From Chloroflexota bacterium (GTDB lineage: Bacteria > Chloroflexota > Dormibacteria > CF-121): DNA of 6,136 nt. A program made the translations under genes and the position numbers. Below, in pieces: positions 1-5,711 of this stretch. Under the pieces are notes generated by a model. The model had not been told where the DNA came from. It worked only from the letters and a program-made list of their open reading frames with translations, and made no database searches. The stretch spans positions 1-6,136 of the forward strand of contig VBFF01000102.1 in assembly GCA_005889285.1 (NCBI GenBank). The letters run 5' to 3'. Within the stretch, counting starts at the first letter, position 1. Each line of letters begins with the position of its first letter.

Positions 1-750
1 ACTGGCATTGAAGCTGTCGACGAAGAGGTCCAGCTCATCCGTCTCGGTCGACGCCCCAGGTTCGTCGACCTGGATCCAGCGCGCGCCGAGCGTGATCAAG
101 GCTTCGAGGTTGGGCCGGATCAAGTTCCGCGCCACCTCGAGCACGAACTCGCGGCGGGCCGCCTTGCGCTGACGGCTGCGTTCCGCCGCTGGCTGAAGCA
201 GGTTCTCGGGGGTGGGGTTCCTCTCGTCGAACGACCAGTCCGCGATGGTATATGCGCCGGTGACCGGGATCTTGAGCTCGGCTTCGGCCACGGATACCAG
301 GTAGGAGAACTCGGCATTGTGAAACGGCGAGCCGAGGGAGATCGGGCCGACGACCGCCGCCTTGCTGTAGTACTTGTTGTCGAAGGCGCGGACGCTGCCG
401 CGGCGGGCGAAGCCGTTGGCGTGGCTGACCGCCCAGTCGTACATCTCGGTGCGCTGCTGCTCGCCGTCATAGACGACGTCGAGGCCGGCGCTCTCCTCCA
501 GGCGGACGGCGTAGAGGCTGGACCAGCGCTGCAGCTCGGCCTTCTGCTCTTTGCTGAACGGGGCATGGCGTAGGAGATCGAGCAGGCGCTCGTACTGCGG
601 CACCTGGAGCCGCTCGCCCCAGGTGCGCGCTTCCTCGAGGTCCTTGTCGTCGAGTGGCTTGCCGGCGTAGGCCTTGACGCGCCAGCCGGGCTTGTCGAGC
701 GACCCGATCTCGTGAGTCAGCAGCGGCTTGTGGTCGACGACCTCGTTCAT
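1..750 (-). CDS. MetE C-terminal (catalytic) domain protein, partial at left edge
   Basis: This is the catalytic half of cobalamin-independent methionine synthase (Meth_synt_2 family), which transfers a methyl group from 5-methyltetrahydrofolate to homocysteine in the cytoplasm. The 250 visible residues align by eye with the C-domain of E. coli MetE. HEIGS (13-17) matches the IGS homocysteine-binding segment, AGLDVVYDGE (88-97) matches GLDVLVHGE with its homocysteine-binding Glu, VVGPIS (133-138) matches VIGDIS, TGAYTIADWSF (164-174) matches TGPVTILCWSF, and IQVDEP (226-231) matches IQIDEP. The zinc ligands (His-x-Cys, Glu and Cys in E. coli) would lie beyond the left edge, so the active site cannot be confirmed. 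The ATG (750-748) overlaps the TGA of the upstream gene (749-747) as ATGA, with AAAGGAG 11 nt before it, so translational coupling is likely. The segment between the IGS and GLD motifs looks longer than in E. coli. A relative acting on another methyl donor (a Mes-type enzyme) is possible, but the N-domain partner argues for true MetE function. Confidence 0.88.
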   Translation of the reverse strand, partial: MNEVVDHKPLLTHEIGSLDKPGWRVKAYAGKPLDDKDLEEARTWGERLQVPQYERLLDLLRHAPFSKEQKAELQRWSSLYAVRLEESAGLDVVYDGEQQRTEMYDWAVSHANGFARRGSVRAFDNKYYSKAAVVGPISLGSPFHNAEFSYLVSVAEAELKIPVTGAYTIADWSFDERNPTPENLLQPAAERSRQRKAARREFVLEVARNLIRPNLEALITLGARWIQVDEPGASTETDELDLFVDSFNAS

Positions 751-1649
751 ACCGACACCAGCTCCTTTACCTTGCGCGCGGCCTCCCCGAGGCGCTGCAC
801 CTTCTGCTCGGCGACGACGGTCGGCAGATACCCCAGCTCGCAATTCGAAGAGAGATACAAATCACGGGGACGGACCACGTCAGCGAGGTGGCGCGCGACG
901 TCGACGAGGGCCTTTGGCGATTCGAGGATCGAGCTCCTGCCATTGATAACGCCGGCGACCAGCCCTTTGTTCCAGGCCGAGCCGAGTGCCTTGACGTCGG
1001 TTAAGACCAGGTCCACGCCGATCGCGTCCACCGGAAGTTGCTGCAGCTGATCGAGGTGTGGCGCGGCGTCGCCGAAGTAGATATGGAAGGCCAGCGTCGC
1101 CTTCAGGTCCCGATGGAGGATGTTCAGTGCCTCACGGAGCGGCACCCAGTCTTCGCGCGCGATCCCGACGTAGCCCAACCAGGGATCCTCAAGGTGGATC
1201 AGCTCGGCGCCGGCCGCCACCGCCGCGTCGATTGCCGGCCGCAGGACCTGATCGGCGAGCGCCAGCATGAGCGCGTTGCGATCCTGGTCGGTGTGCGCCG
1301 CCCGCGAGAACATGTAGGGAGAGGGGAGGGTGGTGACCCGGGGACGCGGCACGGAGGCATCCGCCACGACGCCATCGGGATTGGTCGCCGCCGAGAGGCG
1401 GCCGGACAGCTCCGGTTCTCGGAAGAAGGTATTGGTGTCAAACCAGCGGACCAGCGTGTGGGGCTTCACCCCGAGTGCCTCGGTCAGCGGGCGGAAGATG
1501 TCCTGCCATTTGAGAAGGCCGTCGGAGAAGTAGTCGAGGCCGGCCTCTTTCTGGACGCGAACGAACCCGGCGAGGTCATCGGCGAACGCGCGCTCGACCG
1601 CATCGGCGCCGACGCGACCGCGGTCGATGCCTCGCGTCGCCGCGACCAC
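747..1649 (-). CDS. MetE N-terminal domain protein (separate cistron)
   Basis: This matches the N-terminal barrel of cobalamin-independent methionine synthase (Meth_synt_1 family), which in fused MetE helps bind methyltetrahydrofolate but carries no zinc site. Numbered from the GTG at 1649 (300 residues), the visible landmarks are VRWFDTN (67-73, E. coli-type KWFDTN), LIHLEDPWL (150-158, counterpart of VQIDEPAL), IYFGD...LPVDAIGVDLV (190-215, counterpart of TYF...LPVxGLHVDLV), AGVINGR (232-238, counterpart of AGLINGRN) and RDLYLSSNCELGYLP (262-276, counterpart of RDLWVASSCSLLHSP). The C-terminal helix EQKVQRLGEAARKVKEL matches the end of this domain. The start is uncertain. GTG 1649 is the only standard start in frame after the TAA at 1709-1707, yet the codons before it (1706-1650) read as plausible family sequence, FAYQHGIYPRSEQ, so the true protein may be longer. 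Its stop overlaps the start of the catalytic-domain gene, and the two products probably assemble into one enzyme. Confidence 0.87.
   Translation of the reverse strand: MVAATRGIDRGRVGADAVERAFADDLAGFVRVQKEAGLDYFSDGLLKWQDIFRPLTEALGVKPHTLVRWFDTNTFFREPELSGRLSAATNPDGVVADASVPRPRVTTLPSPYMFSRAAHTDQDRNALMLALADQVLRPAIDAAVAAGAELIHLEDPWLGYVGIAREDWVPLREALNILHRDLKATLAFHIYFGDAAPHLDQLQQLPVDAIGVDLVLTDVKALGSAWNKGLVAGVINGRSSILESPKALVDVARHLADVVRPRDLYLSSNCELGYLPTVVAEQKVQRLGEAARKVKELVSV
762..768 (-). promoter_or_regulatory. Shine-Dalgarno for the MetE C-domain gene
   Basis: AAAGGAG on the minus strand lies inside the last codons of the N-domain gene, 11 nt before the ATG at 750. With the ATGA stop/start overlap it supports re-initiation or coupled translation, which would help keep the two halves of the split methionine synthase in balance. 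Confidence 0.6.
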
Positions 1650-1694
1650 CTGCTCCGAGCGGGGATAGATGCCGTGCTGATAGGCGAAAACGTT

Positions 1695-1754
1695 GATGCG
1701 GAAAGTTTAGACGAGCTCGCCACCCCGACCTATAATGCCCCTAACTCGGTGCGT
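1695..1754. promoter_or_regulatory. Divergent promoter region between metE-type and lipoprotein genes
   Basis: The 105-nt gap between the two annotated starts (1649 and 1755) must carry promoters in both directions. On the plus strand there is a perfect TATAAT (1731-1736). The same AT-rich patch read on the minus strand gives TATAGG (1734-1729), five bases before a GTG at 1723-1721, and a second weak minus-strand box TAAACT lies at 1709-1704. The space is too short for a SAM or cobalamin riboswitch, and I see no operator-like inverted repeat. Confidence 0.45.
1706..1736 (+). promoter_or_regulatory. Sigma-70-type promoter for the lipoprotein gene
   Basis: The -10 box TATAAT is at 1731-1736 (6 of 6 to consensus). 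The best -35 candidate is TTTAGA at 1706-1711 (4 of 6, spacer 19), so the -35 is weak. Transcription would begin near 1743, leaving a leader of only about 12 nt before the ATG at 1755, with no Shine-Dalgarno sequence in it. Confidence 0.6.
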
Positions 1755-2258
1755 ATGAAGGGGTTTGGGGCAGGGCTGTATGTCCTGGTGGCGGTAGTGC
1801 TGGCCGGTTGCGGCGGCGACACCTCGACCACGTTTGTGTTGGAGAGCGGTTCGCCGAGCGCCTCCGCCAAGGCGGGCGCCTCGACGTCAGCCAGCGCCTC
1901 AGCGGCCAGCTCCTCCCTGCCCACCACCGCCGCGACGCCCATCCCGGACGGACGCAAGATCATCATCGACAGTCCGGATTCCAACACGGGGATCAGCTCG
2001 CCAGTCCAGGTGTCGGGCACCGCGAGCGTGGACAAGGGGTCGGTCGTCGCCGTCGTGCTCGATGCGGGCGGCACCGAGCTGGGACGGGCGACCACCACCG
2101 CCTCGGCCGTCAAGCCCGACTTCGGGCACTTCGATGTGAGCGTCAGCTTCGCCGGGGCGACGCCGGGGGCGAAGGGCCGGATCAAGGTCTTCGGCGTCAG
2201 CCCGCGTGATGGCACGACGCCCACCAATTTTTACTACATCGATGTGAGGTTCGCCTAG
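1755..2258 (+). CDS. Lipoprotein with C-terminal Gmad2 immunoglobulin-like domain
   Basis: This 167-residue secreted lipoprotein starts with a short basic N-terminus, a hydrophobic stretch and the lipobox LAGC (16-19), so Cys19 is the expected site of lipid attachment after signal peptidase II cleavage. Residues 31-61 are a Ser/Ala/Thr-rich low-complexity linker. Residues 67-167 resemble the Gmad2 fold (immunoglobulin-like domain named from spore germination proteins): IIIDSP, SSPVQVSGTA, VVAVVLDAGGTELG, FGHFDVSVSF, RIKVFGVSPRDG and a final strand YIDVRF. In Firmicutes this domain often follows a GerMN domain, but here it stands alone on the lipid anchor. The role is unknown; an envelope or extracytoplasmic binding function is an inference. 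The ATG at 1755 is chosen because it alone provides a signal peptide directly after the -10 box. The frame stays open further upstream, but that part is antisense to the MetE N-domain gene. Confidence 0.86.
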   Translation: MKGFGAGLYVLVAVVLAGCGGDTSTTFVLESGSPSASAKAGASTSASASAASSSLPTTAATPIPDGRKIIIDSPDSNTGISSPVQVSGTASVDKGSVVAVVLDAGGTELGRATTTASAVKPDFGHFDVSVSFAGATPGAKGRIKVFGVSPRDGTTPTNFYYIDVRFA

Positions 2259-2301
2259 CCAGGCGGGCTGGAAAGGCTTTCGCCGCTCGTTACACGCAGT
2301 G

Positions 2302-3240
2302 ATGGGCGACGGCGGTTTTTCGGTCTCGATCGTCATCCCCACGCTCAACCCCGGCCGCGCCTTCGGGACCGTCTTGCACCGCATCATGGGCCAGGGTCGG
2401 ACGCCGCTCGAGATCGTTTGCGCCGATTCGGGCTCGACGGACGGCACGCGCCACATCGTCAGCCAGTTCGCCCTCGCCCGCTTCGTCGAGATCGCCGAAC
2501 CGGCCGGGCCGCGGAGCTGGAACCGGGCGATGGAAGAGGCGCGCGGCGACGTCGTGGTCTTTCTCAACCAGCATGTTCTGCCCGGGAACGGTGACTGGCT
2601 GAGCCACCTGACCGCCCCCTTCGACGATCCGTCGGTGGGCGGCGTGTACGGTCGCCAGGAAGGGGTGTTGGGCGGCGATCCGCTCTCCGGCTTCCGGCTG
2701 GCTCAGCGGTATTGCCGCGAGCCGCACCGGCGGCGCATCCGCGTCGGCGACGCCGTCAGCTACAAATCCCTGCCATTTTTCATCGAGAACGCCGCCGTCC
2801 GCCGCTCGGTCTGGCGCGGCATCCATTTCAACGAGCACCTGCCGGTTGGAGCTGACCGGGTCTGGGCGCGGCAGGTGGTGCTGGCCAGCTACACGATCGC
2901 CTACCGGCCCGACGCCGCGGTCACGACCGACATTTCCGGCAGCCTCAAGGCCGCCTACCGGCTGGCGCTGTTGACCGGCTACACCGACCAGCATTACGGC
3001 GACGAGGGCGGCACGCTCTGGCCGGATTCACGGCACTTCGTGAACCGCGCCACCTGGTATCTGCTGAGGGGGTTGGCCTGGGGCCGGATCCCCTACCTGG
3101 CGATAGAAGACGTCGTCCAGCGGTACGGCTACCGGCTGGGCCGGCGCCTCGACCGGATGAGCCCGCAGCTTCGTGGGCGATTTGCGCCGGAGACCGCCGC
3201 CGACGCGCGGCATCCGGATGCCGACGACCTGGCTGCCTAG
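2302..3240 (+). CDS. Family 2 glycosyltransferase, rhamnosyltransferase-like
   Basis: This 312-residue protein has the GT-A fold signature of family 2 glycosyltransferases: VSIVIPTLN (8-16) as first strand, DSGSTDGT (42-49) for nucleotide-sugar binding, SWNRAMEEARGDVVVFLNQ (72-90), then VYGRQ (115-119), FFIENAAVRRSVW (159-171) and DRVWARQV (185-192). The arrangement, especially FLxQxxxP, VYGRQ and the FF-N-AxRRSVW stretch, is like that of bacterial rhamnosyltransferase-type GT2 enzymes, which work on envelope polysaccharides at the cytoplasmic face. Several usual residues differ: the TQD metal motif reads NQH (89-91), the usual ED reads AD (184-185), and the His-rich motif after AAV reads TTD (208-210). 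No transmembrane segment is obvious. The start could equally be the adjacent GTG at 2299; a GAAAGG at 2271-2276 is too distant to decide. The gene begins 43 nt after the lipoprotein stop and may be cotranscribed with it. The sugar donor and acceptor cannot be told. Confidence 0.85.
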   Translation: MGDGGFSVSIVIPTLNPGRAFGTVLHRIMGQGRTPLEIVCADSGSTDGTRHIVSQFALARFVEIAEPAGPRSWNRAMEEARGDVVVFLNQHVLPGNGDWLSHLTAPFDDPSVGGVYGRQEGVLGGDPLSGFRLAQRYCREPHRRRIRVGDAVSYKSLPFFIENAAVRRSVWRGIHFNEHLPVGADRVWARQVVLASYTIAYRPDAAVTTDISGSLKAAYRLALLTGYTDQHYGDEGGTLWPDSRHFVNRATWYLLRGLAWGRIPYLAIEDVVQRYGYRLGRRLDRMSPQLRGRFAPETAADARHPDADDLAA

Positions 3241-3251
3241 AAATCGCAAGG

Positions 3252-3257
3252 TATAAT
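3252..3257 (+). promoter_or_regulatory. -10 promoter element (TATAAT) before glmU
   Basis: A perfect TATAAT lies in the 34-nt gap between the glycosyltransferase stop and the glmU ATG. No convincing -35 hexamer is visible at the expected position, where bases around 3229-3234 read CTGGCT. Initiation near 3264 would give a leader of about 11 nt with no Shine-Dalgarno sequence, the same layout as for the lipoprotein gene. It probably drives glmU, prs and the following membrane protein gene. Confidence 0.6.
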
Positions 3258-3274
3258 CGGCGGCAATCCCTCCC

Positions 3275-4699
3275 ATGCGCGCTCACGCATCCGCGGCGCC
3301 CAAACGGGCGGTTTCGACGGAGCCGCGCGTAACGGTGGTCGTCCTGGCCGCCGGCAAGGGTGTTCGCATGAACTCCCGGCTTCCCAAGGTGCTGCATCCG
3401 GTGGCGGGCCGCCCGATGCTGCTCTGGTCGATGGCGGCGGCGCGCGCGCTCGATCCGGCACGCACGCTGGTGGTCGTCAACCCCACCCAGGACGGCGTCC
3501 AGGCCGTGCTCAACGGCGAGGGCCAGACCGTCGCCCAGTCCAAGGCGCTCGGCACGGGGCATGCCCTGGCCCAGGTGGCGGCCGCCCACCGGACGGCAGG
3601 CCCGGTGGTCGTGCTCTACGCCGACGCGCCGCTGCTTCGCGGCGAGACCCTGGCCGCCTTGCTGGCGGAGCACGAGAAGTCTCGTGCCGCCGTCACGCTG
3701 CTGACCGCCGACCTTGAAAATCCGCGCGGCTACGGCCGCATCGTCCGGGCGCGCAACGGCGCCGTGCGGGACATCATCGAGGAGAAAGACGCCACCGGCG
3801 AACAGAAGGGCATTCGCGAAGTGAACTCCGGCGTGTACGTCTTCAGCGGCCGCGAGCTCTGGCCGGCGCTGGCCAAGCTGGAAAACAAGAACCGGGCCGG
3901 GGAGTATTACCTGACCGACATCGTGCGCCTGATCAAGGGCAAGGTGCACACATGGCCCGTCGAGGACCGCAACGAGATCCTCGGGATCAACGATCGCCGC
4001 CAACTGGCCGAGGCCGAACGGGTGATGCGCCAGCGGATCCTGGACGGGTTGATGACGAGCGGCGTCACGATCGCGGATCCGGCGACCACGTTCATCGACG
4101 CCGATGTGCACATCGGCCGCGACACCGTGGTCCTGCCGTTCAGTTTGATCTCCGGCGAATCGACTATCGGCGAGGACTGCGTCATCGGGCCGTTCGCGCA
4201 GATCCGCGACTCGATCATCGGCGAAGCCTGCCGCATCGAGCGCGCGCACGTCGATCAATCGACGCTGGCGCAGAACGTGCACGTCGGCCCGTTCAGCCGG
4301 CTGCGCCCCGGCAGTGTGCTGGATGACGGCGTCCGGGTCGGCACCCATGCCGAGATCAAGAACTCGCACATCGGCGCGGGGACGGCCATCGCGCACTTCA
4401 GCGCGGTGCTGGACAGCGACGTCGGTGCCAACGCCAACATCGGCGCCGGAACGGTGACGGCGAATTTTGACGGCGTCGACAAGCACCGGACGGAGATCGG
4501 CGACCGGGCCCAGGTCGGGAGCGATACGATTCTGGTAGCGCCGGTCAGGGTTGGCGAGGACGCGTACACGGCGGCGGGATCGGTGATCACGGCGGACGTG
4601 CCGGCGGGGAGCCTGGCGATCGAACGCTCAGAGCAGAAGATCGTTCCGGGCTGGACAGAACGGCGCCGGGGACGCCGAAAACGGGAGGACTCGACATAG
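3275..4699 (+). CDS. glmU: Bifunctional UDP-GlcNAc pyrophosphorylase / GlcN-1-P acetyltransferase
   Basis: GlmU makes UDP-N-acetylglucosamine in the cytoplasm by acetylating glucosamine-1-phosphate and then transferring UMP from UTP, supplying peptidoglycan and glycan synthesis. The 474 residues show the uridylyltransferase domain first: LAAGKGVRM (24-32), LPKVLHPVAGRPM (36-48), ALGTGHA (91-97), YADAPLL (115-121, usually YGDxPL), GYGRIVR (152-158), EVNSGVYVF (182-190) and GEYYLTDI (209-216). A left-handed beta-helix of hexapeptide repeats follows from about 265 to 445. By gap-free comparison with E. coli GlmU the acetyltransferase residues are Arg344 (R333), Lys362 (K351), His374 (catalytic H363), Asn397 (N386) and Lys403 (K392), but Tyr366 is Ala377 and Tyr387 is Phe398. 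The C-terminus is a short basic tail. The ATG at 3275 is chosen for its position after TATAAT; it gives an N-terminal extension of about 18 residues, and GTG 3335 with GGAG upstream is a shorter alternative. Confidence 0.96.
   Translation: MRAHASAAPKRAVSTEPRVTVVVLAAGKGVRMNSRLPKVLHPVAGRPMLLWSMAAARALDPARTLVVVNPTQDGVQAVLNGEGQTVAQSKALGTGHALAQVAAAHRTAGPVVVLYADAPLLRGETLAALLAEHEKSRAAVTLLTADLENPRGYGRIVRARNGAVRDIIEEKDATGEQKGIREVNSGVYVFSGRELWPALAKLENKNRAGEYYLTDIVRLIKGKVHTWPVEDRNEILGINDRRQLAEAERVMRQRILDGLMTSGVTIADPATTFIDADVHIGRDTVVLPFSLISGESTIGEDCVIGPFAQIRDSIIGEACRIERAHVDQSTLAQNVHVGPFSRLRPGSVLDDGVRVGTHAEIKNSHIGAGTAIAHFSAVLDSDVGANANIGAGTVTANFDGVDKHRTEIGDRAQVGSDTILVAPVRVGEDAYTAAGSVITADVPAGSLAIERSEQKIVPGWTERRRGRRKREDST
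4683..4689 (+). promoter_or_regulatory. Strong Shine-Dalgarno at the glmU-prs junction
   Basis: GGGAGGA is the best ribosome-binding match noticed in the window and lies within the last codons of glmU. Six bases later comes ATA (4696-4698), overlapping the glmU stop as ATAG and in frame with prs. The first ATG of prs is 39 nt downstream of the site, too far for direct use. Either prs starts at the rare codon ATA, or the match is a chance product of the Arg-Glu-Asp codons. Confidence 0.4.
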
Positions 4700-4728
4700 C
4701 GCAGCCCAGAGTCGGCGAGCGAGTCGAT

Positions 4729-5700
4729 ATGCGGCCGCAGGCACCCGAGGGGGCGCCCAAGCAGCCGGGCGCGCTCAAGCTGCTCTCGGGGGACGCCAAC
4801 CCGGAGCTGGCCAGAAAGATCGCCGAGGCGCTGCACGAACCGCTGGACGAGATGCGGATCACGCGCTTTGCCGACGGCGAGATCGACGTCAAGATCGCGC
4901 ACAGCGTGCGCGGGGCCGATGTCTTTCTCATCCAGCCCACCTGCGAGCCGGTCTCGGAAAATTACATGCAGCTGTTCATTATTCTCGACGCGCTGCGGCG
5001 TGCCTCGGCCGGCCGCATCACGGCCGTTATCCCTTACTACGGTTACGCCCGCAAGGAAAAAAAGACCCAGGCCCGCGACCCGATCTCGGCCAAGCTGATG
5101 GCCGACATCATCACTCTGGCCGGCGCGAATCGCGTCATCGCGCTCGACCTCCACGCCGACGCCATCCAGGGCTTCTTCGATATTCCCGTCGATCACCTGA
5201 CGGCCGAGAAACTCCTCGTCGAATACATCCGCAAGCTCCATCTGCCGAATGCCGTGATCGTCTCGCCGGACGTGGGCGGCGCCAAGCGCGTCGGCGACGT
5301 CGCGCGCTTGCTCGATCTGCCGATTGCCTTCGTCTACAAGCGCCGCCCCAAGGACGACGTCGTCAGTGAGCAGCGCGTGGTCGGCGATGTCCGCGGCATG
5401 GACGCCGTCGTCGTCGATGACCTGATCTCGACCGGCGGCACGCTGGTGGGCGTCTCGAACGCGCTGCGCGCCGAGGGCGCGACCAGCGTTCGGGTCCTGG
5501 CCACCCATGGCGTGCTCGCCGGCGATGCCGTCAGCAAGTTGGTCAACTCGCCCATCGAGGAGATCGTGATCACGGACTCGGTTCCGCTGCCGCCGGCCAA
5601 ACAGCATCCCAAGATCAAAATCCTGTCGATCGCGCCATTGCTCGCCGAGGCGATCCTCCGGGTCCACGAGGATCGTTCCGTCAGCGAGCTCTTCAAGTAG
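4729..5700 (+). CDS. prs: Ribose-phosphate pyrophosphokinase (PRPP synthetase)
   Basis: Prs converts ribose-5-phosphate and ATP to PRPP and AMP, feeding purine, pyrimidine, histidine, tryptophan and NAD synthesis. The 323-residue protein covers the usual length. Visible motifs are LLSGDANPELA (18-28), RFADGEIDVKI (46-56), IIQP-type FLIQPT (66-71), the flexible-loop region YYGYARKEKKTQARDPISAK (103-122), DLHADAIQGFFDIPVD (140-155), SPDVGGAKR (179-187), the catalytic-loop KRRP (204-207), the PRPP-binding loop VVDDLISTGGT (228-238), THGVLAG (259-265) and the closing SIAPLLAEAI (300-309). The PRPP loop has Ser and Gly-Gly (DLISTGGT) where typical bacterial class I enzymes have DMIDTAGT. The gene begins 29 nt after glmU, an order common in Gram-positive and related bacteria, and is probably in one operon with it. 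The ATG at 4729 is the first standard start, but an in-frame ATA at 4696 has a much better ribosome-binding site and would add 11 residues. Confidence 0.96.
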   Translation: MRPQAPEGAPKQPGALKLLSGDANPELARKIAEALHEPLDEMRITRFADGEIDVKIAHSVRGADVFLIQPTCEPVSENYMQLFIILDALRRASAGRITAVIPYYGYARKEKKTQARDPISAKLMADIITLAGANRVIALDLHADAIQGFFDIPVDHLTAEKLLVEYIRKLHLPNAVIVSPDVGGAKRVGDVARLLDLPIAFVYKRRPKDDVVSEQRVVGDVRGMDAVVVDDLISTGGTLVGVSNALRAEGATSVRVLATHGVLAGDAVSKLVNSPIEEIVITDSVPLPPAKQHPKIKILSIAPLLAEAILRVHEDRSVSELFK

Positions 5701-5711
5701 CGGGTAATATC

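Noticed and set aside
120..566. A 148-codon minus-strand frame within the MetE C-domain gene
   Set aside because: It is a shifted-frame shadow of the real minus-strand gene, Arg/Ser/Ala-rich with no motif.
1038..1754. Upstream in-frame extension of the lipoprotein gene (total 406 codons)
   Set aside because: The extension is antisense to the MetE N-domain gene and would bury the signal peptide and lipobox. The ATG at 1755 behind TATAAT is the sensible start.
1650..1754. SAM or cobalamin riboswitch before the methionine synthase genes
   Set aside because: The divergent spacer is far too short and shows no conserved riboswitch core or long stem.
2259..2271. Possible terminator hairpin after the lipoprotein gene (CCAG, loop GCGGG, CTGG)
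   Set aside because: The stem has only four pairs and no T-run follows, so intrinsic termination is not supported.
2945..4486. A 513-codon open frame on the minus strand, opposite the glycosyltransferase and glmU
   Set aside because: It lies antisense to two clearly recognised genes, and its repetitive Val/Asp/Arg/His-rich translation is what GC-rich codon bias and the GlmU hexapeptide repeats produce when read backwards. No recognisable domain.
4255..5667. A 470-codon open frame on the minus strand opposite glmU and prs
   Set aside because: It is antisense to well-conserved prs and glmU and has no family motif; an effect of high GC content.
5705..5710. TAATAT as a promoter -10 box for the CNNM gene
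   Set aside because: It is one base before the TTG codon, so a transcript could not start upstream of the coding region; read-through from prs is the simpler explanation.
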